A stretch of 42,646 nt of DNA, from assembly GCA_005885515.1 (NCBI GenBank), contig VAWK01000003.1, forward strand, positions 1 through 42,646, in the 5' to 3' direction. The notes beneath the pieces were generated by a model, which made no database searches, was not told the origin of the DNA, and worked only from the letters and a program-made list of their open reading frames with translations. Both the position numbers and the translations under genes were made by a program. This document shows positions 34,624-42,182 of this stretch, one piece after another; within the stretch, counting starts at the first letter, position 1; each line of letters opens with the position of its first letter. The DNA is from Actinomycetota bacterium. Its GTDB lineage: Bacteria; Actinomycetota; Thermoleophilia; Solirubrobacterales; Solirubrobacteraceae.

Positions 34624-36324
34624 ATGGCCACATACACCGCCCCGGCCCCGATCCTGAGCACTCGCCGCGTCGAGCCGGCGAGGCGCGGCTGGACGAGCTG
34701 GATCACCACCACCGACCACAAGCGGATCGGGATCCTGTACATCGTCACGACATTCGTGTTCTTCTGCCTGGGAGGCGTGGAGGCGCTGATGATGCGCCTG
34801 CAGCTGGGCGAGCCAGACAACACCGTCGTGACCCCCCAGACCTACAACCAGCTGTTCACGATGCACGGCTCGACGATGATCTTCCTGTTCGTCGTGCCGA
34901 TGATGGCCGGGCTGGCCAACTACTTCGTGCCGCTCATGATCGGCGCACGCGACATGGCCTTCCCGCGCCTGAACGCGCTCTCCTACTGGCTGCTGCTGGC
35001 CGGCGGGATCGTGTTCTACAGCTCGATCTTCTTCAATCCACCCGAAGCCGGCTGGACGAGCTACGCGCCGCTGTCCGGCGCCGTGTACTCGCCCGCCGGC
35101 GGCCAGGACGCGTGGATCTACCTGATCCACCTCACCGGGCTGTCGTCGATCCTGGGCGCGATCAACTTCTACGCCACGATCGCCAACATGCGCGCGCGCG
35201 GCATGAGCTGGGGCCGCCTGCCGCTGTTCATCTGGGCGATCCTCACCTACTCGGTGCTGATCATCTTCGCGATGCCCGTGATCGCCGCGGCGGCGACGAT
35301 GCTGCTCACCGACCGGCACGCCGGCACGCACTTCTTCGACCCCGCCAACGGCGGCTCGCCGCTGCTGTGGCAGAACCTGTTCTGGTTCTTCGGCCACCCC
35401 GAGGTCTACATCATGATCCTGCCCGGGTTCGGGCTCGTATCGGAGATCCTGCCCGTGTTCGCGCGCAAGCCTATCTTCGGCTACAAGGCGATCGCCGCCT
35501 CGACGATCGCGATCGCGTTCCTCGCCTTTCTCACGTGGGCGCATCACATGTTCACCGCGCCGATCCCGGAAGCGATCCTCATCTTCGTGATGCTCAGCTC
35601 GCTCACGATCGCCGTGCCCACGGGCGTGAAAGTGTTCAACTGGATCGCCACGCTGTGGCGCGGCACGATCGAGCTGCGCACGCCGCTGCTGTTCTGCGTG
35701 GGGTTCATCGCGCTGTTCGTGATCGGGGGCATCTCGGGCGTGTTCCTCGCGGTCTTCCCCGTGGACTGGCAGCTCAACGAAACCTACTTCGTGGTCGCGC
35801 ACATCCACTTCGTGCTGATGGCCGGCTCCGCGTTCACGATCTTCGCCGCGATCTACTACTGGTTTCCTAAGATGACCGGTCGCATGCTCGGCGAAGGGCT
35901 GGGCAAGCTCAGCTTCTATCTGATGTTCGTCGGCTTCCTCACGACGTTCCTGCTACAGCATGTGATGGGGCTCGACGGGATGCCGCGACGGGTATACGAG
36001 TACGACGACGTGGGTCACCTGGCGCTCTACAACCTGATCTCGACAGTCGGCTCGTTCGTGCTCGCCGCCGGCGTGGTGGCCACGATCGTCAACGTCGTGC
36101 TCAGCCTCAAGCGCGGCGTGATCGCCGGGCCCGACCCGTGGAGGGCGAACACGCTGGAGTGGTTCGTCTCATCGCCGCCGCCGGCCAACAACTTCGACGT
36201 GATCCCGCAGGTGCGCTCGGCCGAGCCGATGAAGGACATCCGCCGCGAGATCCAGCGTCGCACGCTCGGCGCTCCGGTCCCCGGCGCGACCGTCCCGGCC
36301 GGCGCGACCCAGGTGGGCGTCTAG
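34624..36324 (+). CDS. ctaD: Cytochrome c oxidase subunit I, A1 type
   Basis: The protein has 566 residues from ATG 34624, with about twelve helices. The CuB ligand is H258 in FFGHPEVYIMILPGFG. The Glu at 260 (GHPEV) is the D-channel residue that defines A1-type haem-copper oxidases. H307/H308 (AHHMF) bind CuB. K336 (VPTGVKVF) is the K-channel lysine. VVAHIHFVLMAG carries the distal haem ligands. It reduces oxygen and pumps protons in the membrane. The ctaB gene begins directly at the next base after its stop. Confidence 0.97.
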   Translation: MATYTAPAPILSTRRVEPARRGWTSWITTTDHKRIGILYIVTTFVFFCLGGVEALMMRLQLGEPDNTVVTPQTYNQLFTMHGSTMIFLFVVPMMAGLANYFVPLMIGARDMAFPRLNALSYWLLLAGGIVFYSSIFFNPPEAGWTSYAPLSGAVYSPAGGQDAWIYLIHLTGLSSILGAINFYATIANMRARGMSWGRLPLFIWAILTYSVLIIFAMPVIAAAATMLLTDRHAGTHFFDPANGGSPLLWQNLFWFFGHPEVYIMILPGFGLVSEILPVFARKPIFGYKAIAASTIAIAFLAFLTWAHHMFTAPIPEAILIFVMLSSLTIAVPTGVKVFNWIATLWRGTIELRTPLLFCVGFIALFVIGGISGVFLAVFPVDWQLNETYFVVAHIHFVLMAGSAFTIFAAIYYWFPKMTGRMLGEGLGKLSFYLMFVGFLTTFLLQHVMGLDGMPRRVYEYDDVGHLALYNLISTVGSFVLAAGVVATIVNVVLSLKRGVIAGPDPWRANTLEWFVSSPPPANNFDVIPQVRSAEPMKDIRREIQRRTLGAPVPGATVPAGATQVGV

Positions 36325-37266
36325 ATGCCGGGCGCCTCCCCCGTCGACGTGCCGGCGCCCGCCTCCCCGGCCTGCGTCCCCGGCCTGGCAACCGATCAAA
36401 GATCGGCGCGCACGCGCCAGCTGCTGAGCGACTACGCGGAGCTGACCAAGCCGAAGGTGCAGTCGCTGCTGCTGCTGACGACGATCGCGACCATGTACGT
36501 GGCCGGCGACCCGTCGCCGCTGCTGGTCGTGCTGACCTGCTTCGGCGGCTACCTGTCGGCCGGTGGCGCCGGTGCCGTCAACCACTTCCTCGACCGCGAC
36601 ATCGACGCGCTGATGGCGCGCACCGCCTCGCGCCCGGTTCCCGCCGGGCGGATCTCGCCGCGCGCGGCGCTGACGTTCGGCTGCCTGCTGGCGGCGCTGT
36701 CGCTGCTGGAGCTGTCGCTGGCGGTCAACCCGCTCGCGGCCGGCCTGTCGTTCGCCGGCTTTCTCGGCTACGTGTTCGTGTACACGATCTGGCTGAAGCG
36801 GCGCACGCCGCAGAACATCGTCATCGGCGGCGCCGCCGGGGCGGTGCCCCCGCTGGTGGGCTGGGCGGCCGTGAGCGGCTCGGTGAGCGGCACCGCGGTG
36901 ATCCTGTTCTTCATCGTGTTCTTCTGGACGCCGGCCCACTTCTGGTCGCTGTCGCTGCTCGCGCAGCGCGACTACGCGCGCGCCGGCGTGCCGATGCTGC
37001 CCGTGGTACGCGGCGAGCAGGAGACGCGCCGGCAGATCCTGCTGTACGCGGTCCTGCTGTATGCCGTCACGCAGCTGCCCTTCTGCGCCGGCCGTTTCGG
37101 CGCCATCTATCTGGCGGGCTCGCTGGCGCTCGGGCTGACCTTCGTCGCGGGCGCCGTGCGCCTGTACCGTCGCGCCGACCGCCGCGCGGCGCTGCAGCTG
37201 TACCTGTACTCACTGGCCTACCTCGCGCTGCTGTTCTGCGCGATGGTGGCCGACGTCCACCTGTAG
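36325..37266 (+). CDS. ctaB: Protohaem IX farnesyltransferase (haem O synthase)
   Basis: The protein has 313 residues; its ATG follows the ctaD stop with no gap. It adds a farnesyl chain to haem B to make haem O, the precursor of haem A for the oxidases. The prenyltransferase motif NHFLDRDIDALMARTASRPV gives N86, D90 and D94. The loop YTIWLKRRTPQNIVIGGAAGAVPPLVGW is the second conserved block. About nine helices fit the family. The first 35 residues are a polar extension. Confidence 0.96.
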   Translation: MPGASPVDVPAPASPACVPGLATDQRSARTRQLLSDYAELTKPKVQSLLLLTTIATMYVAGDPSPLLVVLTCFGGYLSAGGAGAVNHFLDRDIDALMARTASRPVPAGRISPRAALTFGCLLAALSLLELSLAVNPLAAGLSFAGFLGYVFVYTIWLKRRTPQNIVIGGAAGAVPPLVGWAAVSGSVSGTAVILFFIVFFWTPAHFWSLSLLAQRDYARAGVPMLPVVRGEQETRRQILLYAVLLYAVTQLPFCAGRFGAIYLAGSLALGLTFVAGAVRLYRRADRRAALQLYLYSLAYLALLFCAMVADVHL

Positions 37267-37294
37267 CCGCGCGCCAGCGGGTATCCTCTCGCCG

Positions 37295-37408
37295 ATGCTG
37301 ACCCGCCGGCTTGCGCGCAAGAACATCCGCACCGGCCTGATCGTGGCGGCGGTGTGCATGTTCATGTTCGGCATGACCTTCGTCGTCGCCGCCGTGTACG
37401 TCTCGTGA
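37295..37408 (+). CDS. 37-residue single-helix membrane protein in the oxidase operon
   Basis: An open frame from ATG 37295 encodes 37 residues: a basic start (MLTRRLARKNIRTG) and one hydrophobic helix (about 15-36). The stop overlaps the GTG of the next gene as GTGA. Size, the RxxNxRT pattern and location recall the cytochrome oxidase small assembly proteins that accompany cox genes in proteobacteria, but that is a pattern match only. It is easily missed by gene callers. Confidence 0.7.
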   Translation: MLTRRLARKNIRTGLIVAAVCMFMFGMTFVVAAVYVS

Positions 37409-37626
37409 GCCCGCTCGAGCCCGAGGTCCCGCCGGTGGGCGAGGAGATCCACCTCCCCGCGCCCACCGTCGTGCCCGCGCTCACCGCGATCGGGATCACG
37501 CTGACGCTGGTGGGCCTGACCACGTACATCGAGCTCACCATCGCCGGCGCGCTGCTGACGCTGGGCTGCGCCGTGTCCTGGGTGAGGCGCTCGCGCGCCG
37601 ACGTCGACGAGCTGCCGCTCGACTGA
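37405..37626 (+). CDS. 73-residue two-helix membrane protein in the oxidase operon
   Basis: Start at GTG 37405, overlapping the previous stop (GTGA). A polar Glu/Pro-rich start of about 22 residues leads into two helices (about 23-43 and 46-61) and an acidic tail. Position and shape suggest a small oxidase subunit (a subunit IV/CtaF-like role), but I recognise no family signature. Confidence 0.7.
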   Translation: MSPLEPEVPPVGEEIHLPAPTVVPALTAIGITLTLVGLTTYIELTIAGALLTLGCAVSWVRRSRADVDELPLD

Positions 37627-37652
37627 GCTCTCGCCCCGGCCCTCGGCGGCGG

Positions 37653-38066
37653 CTAACCCGCCGCAGCGCTCGCCGGGACGGGGCAGATCGCGCCGTCTTC
37701 GGTCCAGCAGCGGACCACGTCGCGCACCGACAGGATCCCCACCGTCTCGCCGCGTTCCACCACGATCAGATGGCGAAAGCCGCCCCGCACCATCGCCGCG
37801 GCGGCCTCCTCGAGCGACCAGTCCGGCGCCGCGTACACGGCGTCTTTGGTCAGGTGATGAGCGACCAGCTCGCGGTCGGGATCCTGCTCCTCGGCGAGCG
37901 AGGCGAGGATGTCGCGCTCGGTGATGATGCCCGGCCCCTGGCCCTCGGGATCGAGCACCACCGCGGCGCCCACGGCGCGGCGCGACATCAGCCGCGCCAC
38001 CGCTCTCAGGCTGTGGTCGGGTCCCACCGTGAGAACCGTCGGACTCATGCCTTCGCCAACCTGCAT
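37653..38066 (-). CDS. Two-CBS-domain protein
   Basis: The protein has 137 residues from ATG 38066 with AAAGGAGA 6 nt upstream. Two CBS repeats (about 5-60 and 70-125) are seen, each ending with the typical GIITERDIL and GILSVRDVV. Such stand-alone Bateman modules bind adenine nucleotides and report energy state; partner unknown. Its position between two terminal-oxidase operons is suggestive but it runs on the opposite strand with its own promoter. Confidence 0.92.
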   Translation of the reverse strand: MQVGEGMSPTVLTVGPDHSLRAVARLMSRRAVGAAVVLDPEGQGPGIITERDILASLAEEQDPDRELVAHHLTKDAVYAAPDWSLEEAAAAMVRGGFRHLIVVERGETVGILSVRDVVRCWTEDGAICPVPASAAAG

Positions 38067-38129
38067 GGCGTCTCCTTTCCCGGCGCCTGGAGCGGGCGGC
38101 CCTCACCACCCATTTGCAACGATTGACGC

Positions 38130-38158
38130 AATGTAGTACCGACGGCCGCGGGCGTCAA
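38130..38158 (-). promoter_or_regulatory. Promoter of the CBS gene
   Basis: Minus strand: TTGACG (38158-38153), a 17-nt spacer, TACATT (38135-38130); 5 of 6 and 4 of 6 matches. The leader is about 57 nt. TTGC and GCAA at 38114-38131 form a small inverted repeat just downstream. Confidence 0.6.
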
Positions 38159-38212
38159 GCTCTTGCTCCGCTGCGAGCGCACGAAGCCCCAACTAACTGC
38201 CCAAACGACGGG

Positions 38213-38233
38213 AGCCGGCCGCGGAGGCCGGTT
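38213..38233 (-). terminator. Hairpin downstream of the repeat-protein gene
   Basis: An 8-bp stem (AGCCGGCC/GGCCGGTT, one G-T pair) with a five-base loop lies 23 nt past the stop at 38256. On the minus strand it is followed by CCCGTCGTTT, so the U tract is weak. It could end transcription from the repeat gene or simply be a stable hairpin ahead of the CBS promoter. Confidence 0.45.
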
Positions 38234-38255
38234 CGCCGGAGCACCGTTGGCATGA

Positions 38256-39134
38256 CTACGGCTTGGCGTCGAACGGTGCGCTCGCTTCCAGGCCCGTCCC
38301 GCCGAAGATCGAAGCCGCTTCGCCGCTGGCGGTGTTGTTCTCGCCGCCGCTCACCGAGGCGGCTTCGCCGCTGGCGTTGTTGCGGGAGCCGCCACTGACC
38401 GAGGCCGCTGCGGCGCTTGCGGTGTTGCCGGAGCCGCTACTGACCGACGCGCCGATGCTGTTGGCCAGGTTGTTGAAGCCCCCGCTTACGGAGGCTTCGG
38501 TGTCGCTGGCGGTGTTGCGTCCGCCCCCGCTGACCGAGGCTTCGCGCCCGCTGGCGGTATTGCCGAAGCCGCCGCTGACGGAGGCGTATTCGCCTTCGGC
38601 GATGTTGCCGCGGCCGCCGCTGACCGAGGCGAACGGGTCTGTGATGGCGTTCCCGGAGCCAGCAAGGATGCCCCCGTAGCTCGTGTACGTCTGCTGTTCG
38701 CCGAGGATCAGGTCGTGCGAGCCGGTCTGTTCTGCTTCTGCGGCCTCGTCATAGCCGATCACGAGGTTGCCCTCGCCATTGGCGCTCGCCGTCTTGCCTT
38801 CGCCGTTGACGATCTGCACGTTGACCCCCGAGAACTGGATCGTCGGCATCCCGCCAACGCCGCTGCCGAGGTATTTGATGTGCGGCAGAACGTCCTTCAA
38901 GAGGGCTCTTTCTTCAGCGCTGAGCGCGCTTTCCCCTTCCGAGCCTTCTTTGCCTGCCGCCGCGAATTCCGTGAGCGTGTAGTGCGACTTGCAAACCCCC
39001 TTCTTTGGGGTCACCAAAGGCTTGCCTTGCTCGGTGGGCACGCATACCTTGGTGCCGCCCGAGGCCACCGCCGTGGATCCCGTCGCCAGGCACGCCACCA
39101 GCAGCGCGACGCCCGCCAGCGCTAGACGGTTCAT
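38256..39134 (-). CDS. Secreted protein with YadA-head-like 15-residue repeats
   Basis: The protein has 292 residues from ATG 39134 with GGAGG upstream. A signal peptide (about 1-25, ending VASGG) precedes a short domain with C31 and C48 (KVCVPTEQGKP and KKGVCKSHYTL). A segment near 120-150 reads NLVIGYDEA then TGSHDLILGEQQ and YGGILAGSGNAI. Residues 169-288 are eight 15-residue units of the type ASVSGGxxNTASGxx, and the chain ends four residues later. Such repeats build a left-handed beta roll as in trimeric adhesin heads (Hep_Hag class). No membrane anchor, LPXTG or beta barrel follows. It is presumably an extracellular protein; role unknown. Confidence 0.8.
   Translation of the reverse strand: MNRLALAGVALLVACLATGSTAVASGGTKVCVPTEQGKPLVTPKKGVCKSHYTLTEFAAAGKEGSEGESALSAEERALLKDVLPHIKYLGSGVGGMPTIQFSGVNVQIVNGEGKTASANGEGNLVIGYDEAAEAEQTGSHDLILGEQQTYTSYGGILAGSGNAITDPFASVSGGRGNIAEGEYASVSGGFGNTASGREASVSGGGRNTASDTEASVSGGFNNLANSIGASVSSGSGNTASAAAASVSGGSRNNASGEAASVSGGENNTASGEAASIFGGTGLEASAPFDAKP
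38271..38630 (-). repeat. Eight tandem 45-bp coding repeats
   Basis: The eight units encode ASVSGG(x2)N(x)AS(x3)-type peptides in exact 45-nt register with no insertion. They are diverged (conserved SVSGG and N-T-A-S positions, variable others), so they are old protein repeats rather than a recent expansion. A ninth, weaker unit (GGILAGSGNAITDPF) precedes them. Confidence 0.85.
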
Positions 39135-39352
39135 CAGGAACCTCCATCCTGTTTGTTCCGCGCGAGGCCTGCGGCGCTCGCGCTAGACCCATCCCTGGCC
39201 CGCCGATGAACTGGCCGCCCAAACGAGCGGGCAGGCACCTCTCTGCACGCCGGACTCTACTCGCAGACACCGGGCAGCGAACACGGCGCGCCGGCGATCC
39301 CGCTCAGGTGACCGGCGCACGCCCGCCGATCGGTCATAATCGGCCCCGTCCG

Positions 39353-39409
39353 ATGGAAAGGATCGCCGCAGATCACGCGCAGCGCGGGCGCCCGCGCCCG
39401 ATCCGGTAA
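39353..39409 (+). other. 18-codon upstream ORF before the second coxB
   Basis: ATG 39353 to TAA 39407-39409 encodes 18 residues, mostly Arg/Ala/Pro, ending 5 nt before the coxB ATG, which itself has a poor ribosome site. CATAAT at 39335-39340 could be the -10, putting the ORF at the very start of the message. It may couple translation into coxB, or be chance. Confidence 0.3.
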
Positions 39410-39414
39410 CGCCT

Positions 39415-40206
39415 ATGGATAGGCGCCGCTCGCTGATCCTCACGGTCGTGGCAGCGATGCTCGCGATCGGCATCGGGGTCGCCCTCAGCTACGCGATCCA
39501 CTGGTTCCCGGTCGAGGCCTCCACGCAGGCCAAGAACACCGATCGCCTGTACCACGTGCTGGTCGACGCCTGCATCCCGATCTTCGTGCTCGTGACCACC
39601 GTGGTCCTGTACTGCGCCTGGCAGTTCCACATGAAACCGGGCGAGGAGCTCAAGGACGGCCCGCCGATCCACGGCAACACGCGCCTGGAGGTGTTCTGGA
39701 CCGCCGCCCCCGCCGTGCTGCTGCTCAGCCTGCTGTCGTACTCGTTCGTGGTGCTGCACGACAACGAGAAGAGGCCGGCGCGTGAGATCCGCGTGGGCGT
39801 GACCGGGCAGCAGTTCGCGTGGAGCTTCCAGTACCCGCCGTCGGTCACCGGCGGAAGGCCCGTTCAGTCCTTTCAGCTGTACCTGCCCAAGGGCGAGTCG
39901 GTCCGGTTCGAACTGCACTCCAAGGACGTGATCCACGCCTTCTTCATCCCCGCCTTTCGCCTGCAGGAGGACGTGGTGCCCGGGATCACGGTGACCTACC
40001 GCGCCACGCCCGACCGGCTGGGCACCTACCCGATCGTGTGCAACCTGCTGTGCGGGCTGGGTCACTCGCTGATGCGCACCTCTGTCCACGTCGTCACGCC
40101 GGCCGCCTTCGCCGCCTGGCTGAAGAGCCAGCGCGCCACCAGCACGGCCGGCGGCGCGGCGGCCACCGCGTCCAGCGGCACCGCCGCCGCCCGGGCTTCG
40201 GGATAA
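39415..40206 (+). CDS. Cytochrome c oxidase subunit II (second set)
   Basis: The protein has 263 residues from ATG 39415. A signal-like helix (6-28) and two more hydrophobic stretches (about 50-70 and 92-112) precede the CuA domain. Ligands are H174, C209, C213, H217 and M220. As in the first set, the Glu of C-x-E-x-C is missing (C-N-L-L-C, Leu211). The tail is a low-complexity Ala/Thr/Ser stretch. No haem c is fused. Its stop overlaps a micro-ORF that leads into the subunit I gene. Confidence 0.95.
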   Translation: MDRRRSLILTVVAAMLAIGIGVALSYAIHWFPVEASTQAKNTDRLYHVLVDACIPIFVLVTTVVLYCAWQFHMKPGEELKDGPPIHGNTRLEVFWTAAPAVLLLSLLSYSFVVLHDNEKRPAREIRVGVTGQQFAWSFQYPPSVTGGRPVQSFQLYLPKGESVRFELHSKDVIHAFFIPAFRLQEDVVPGITVTYRATPDRLGTYPIVCNLLCGLGHSLMRTSVHVVTPAAFAAWLKSQRATSTAGGAAATASSGTAAARASG

Positions 40207-40262
40207 TGTGCGGCGTGCAAGCGGTGGGTGAGTCGATGACAGCTCGCAGGGGAGCGCGCTGA
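40206..40262 (+). CDS. 18-residue micro-ORF linking the second coxB and coxA
   Basis: ATG 40206 overlaps the coxB stop (TAATG) and its TGA overlaps the coxA start (TGATG), filling the whole gap with one open frame. The peptide starts MCGVQAVGES and ends with Arg-rich residues. Its most likely role, if translated, is to carry ribosomes from coxB to coxA by termination-reinitiation; coxA also has its own GGGGAG site inside it. Chance cannot be ruled out. Confidence 0.4.
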   Translation: MCGVQAVGESMTARRGAR

Positions 40263-42166
40263 TGGCCGCGAGGGTGCGGGCGCCGGGCTTCTACCGCGCC
40301 AGCGTGCTGATGGTGCTGGGCGTGGCGCTTTCAGCAGGGCTGACGTGGGTGGTGCGCATGTCCACCGGCCACAGCACCTTCCACCACTACCTCTCCGGCG
40401 ACGCGATCCTCACCGTGTCGCTGATCGCCGTGCCGCTGCTGTTCCTGATCGGGATCGGCGGCTTTGACTACTGGTTCTATTGGGCCGCCGGGCGCCCCAC
40501 GCGCCCCGAGGACCACTCCGGCCACGGCGCGCGCAGCTGGAAGGACTACTTCCGCGTCAACACCGACCACAAGGTGATCGGCATCCAGTACACGGTCACG
40601 TCGTTCTTCTTTTTGCTCGTGGGCGGACTGATCGCGATGCTGATGCGCGCCCAGCTGGCGCAGCCCGGTGCCCAGTTCGTCGACGCGAACACGTTCAACG
40701 GCCTGTTCTCGGTCCACGCCACGCTGCTGATCTTCCTGTTCGTGATCCCCGTGTTCGCGGGCCTCGCCAACTTCGTGCTGCCGCTCATGATCGGCGCGCC
40801 GGACATGGCCTTCCCGCGCCTGAACGCGCTCTCCTACTGGCTGCTGCCGGTCGCGGGCTTCATGATGCTGGGCAGCTTCTTCGCTCCCGGCGGCGCGTTC
40901 GCCGACGGTTGGACGGCGTACGCGCCGCTGTCCACCAACATGCCGATCGGCCAGACGTTCTTCTCCGTCGGCGTCCAGTTCGCCGGCGCCTCCTCGGTCA
41001 TGACCGCGCTGAACTTCCTCGTGACGATCATCACGATGCGCGCGCCGGGCATGAGCTTCTTCCGCATGCCGCTGCTCGTGTGGGCCAACTTCGCCACCTC
41101 GCTGCTGGTCGTGATCGCCACCCCGTTCATCGCCGCCTCGCAGTTCTTCGTGCTGCTCGACAGGGCGCTGGGCTTCAACTTCTTCAACGCCGGCCACGGC
41201 GGCGACGTGCTCATGTACCAGCACGTGTTCTGGTTCTACTCCCACCCCGCCGTGTACATCATGATGCTGCCGGGGTTCGGGATCATCAGCGAAATCATCG
41301 CGGTCAAGTCGCGCAAGCCGATCTTCGGCTACCGCATGATGGCCTTCTCCCTGCTGGCGATCGTGGGGCTCGGCTTCACCGTGTGGGCGCATCACATGTT
41401 CACCTCCGGCATGGCCGCCTGGATCCGCATCCCGATGGCGATCACGACGGCGATCATCGCCATACCCACCGGCATCAAGATCTTCTCGTGGCTGGCCACG
41501 CTGTGGCGGGGCGTGCTGCACCTGGACACCCCGATGCTGTTCGCGCTCGGCTTCCTGACGACGTTCACGCTCGGCGGGATCAGCGGCGTGATGCTCGCGA
41601 TGGTGCCGTTCGACATCCACGTCAGCTCCACCTACTTCATCGTCGCCCACATCCACTACGTGCTCTTCGGCGGGTCGCTGATGACGATCTTCGCCGGCGT
41701 GTACTACTGGTTCCCGAAGATGACCGGGCGCATGTACGACGAGCGCTTGGGCAAGTGGCACTTCTGGAGCACGTTCGTGTTCTTCAACCTCACGTTCGGC
41801 CCCATGCATATCCTCGGCATGCAGGGCATGCCGCGCCGGGTCGCCACGTATGCGGCCAAGTTCGCCGACATGAACCTGTTCATCTCGATCGCGAGCTTCG
41901 GGCTCGGCCTGAGCACGCTGATCTTCCTGTACAACATCGTCACCAGCTGGCGCGGCGGCCCGATCTCGATCGCCAACCCGTGGCGCGGGATGACACTCGA
42001 GTGGCAGGTCACCTCGCCGCCGCCGATCTTCAACTTCGACCGCGTGCCCACGGTCGTTGGGGGGCCGTACGAGTACGGCGTGCCCGGTGCGGTGCACGGC
42101 ATCCTCGCGCCGACGCCCGCCACGGTCGGCGCCGGCTCGCGGCTGGCGGGGGCGCAGCGCGAGTGA
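40262..42166 (+). CDS. Cytochrome c oxidase subunit I, A2 type
   Basis: The protein has 634 residues from ATG 40262 with GGGGAG upstream. It has two extra N-terminal helices (about 12-32 and 48-72) before the twelve-helix core. The CuB ligand H328 lies in FWFYSHPAVYIMMLPGFG. The D-channel Glu is absent and the Y326-S327 pair of YSHPxV marks an A2-type oxidase, as in caa3 enzymes. AHHMF, IPTGIKIFSW (K channel) and VAHIHYVLFGG are intact. It is a second terminal oxidase beside the A1 set, probably expressed under other oxygen or redox conditions. Confidence 0.96.
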   Translation: MAARVRAPGFYRASVLMVLGVALSAGLTWVVRMSTGHSTFHHYLSGDAILTVSLIAVPLLFLIGIGGFDYWFYWAAGRPTRPEDHSGHGARSWKDYFRVNTDHKVIGIQYTVTSFFFLLVGGLIAMLMRAQLAQPGAQFVDANTFNGLFSVHATLLIFLFVIPVFAGLANFVLPLMIGAPDMAFPRLNALSYWLLPVAGFMMLGSFFAPGGAFADGWTAYAPLSTNMPIGQTFFSVGVQFAGASSVMTALNFLVTIITMRAPGMSFFRMPLLVWANFATSLLVVIATPFIAASQFFVLLDRALGFNFFNAGHGGDVLMYQHVFWFYSHPAVYIMMLPGFGIISEIIAVKSRKPIFGYRMMAFSLLAIVGLGFTVWAHHMFTSGMAAWIRIPMAITTAIIAIPTGIKIFSWLATLWRGVLHLDTPMLFALGFLTTFTLGGISGVMLAMVPFDIHVSSTYFIVAHIHYVLFGGSLMTIFAGVYYWFPKMTGRMYDERLGKWHFWSTFVFFNLTFGPMHILGMQGMPRRVATYAAKFADMNLFISIASFGLGLSTLIFLYNIVTSWRGGPISIANPWRGMTLEWQVTSPPPIFNFDRVPTVVGGPYEYGVPGAVHGILAPTPATVGAGSRLAGAQRE

Positions 42167-42182
42167 GCGCGGAGATCTGCGC

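Noticed and set aside
34045-35808. 587-residue minus-strand frame opposite coxB/coxA, and the 656-residue one at 40331-42301
   Set aside because: His/Arg/Glu-rich antisense shadows of membrane-protein genes; the cox genes have all catalytic residues.
38271-38630. CRISPR array
   Set aside because: The 45-nt repeats are in-frame, diverged and coding, with no repeat/spacer alternation and no cas genes.
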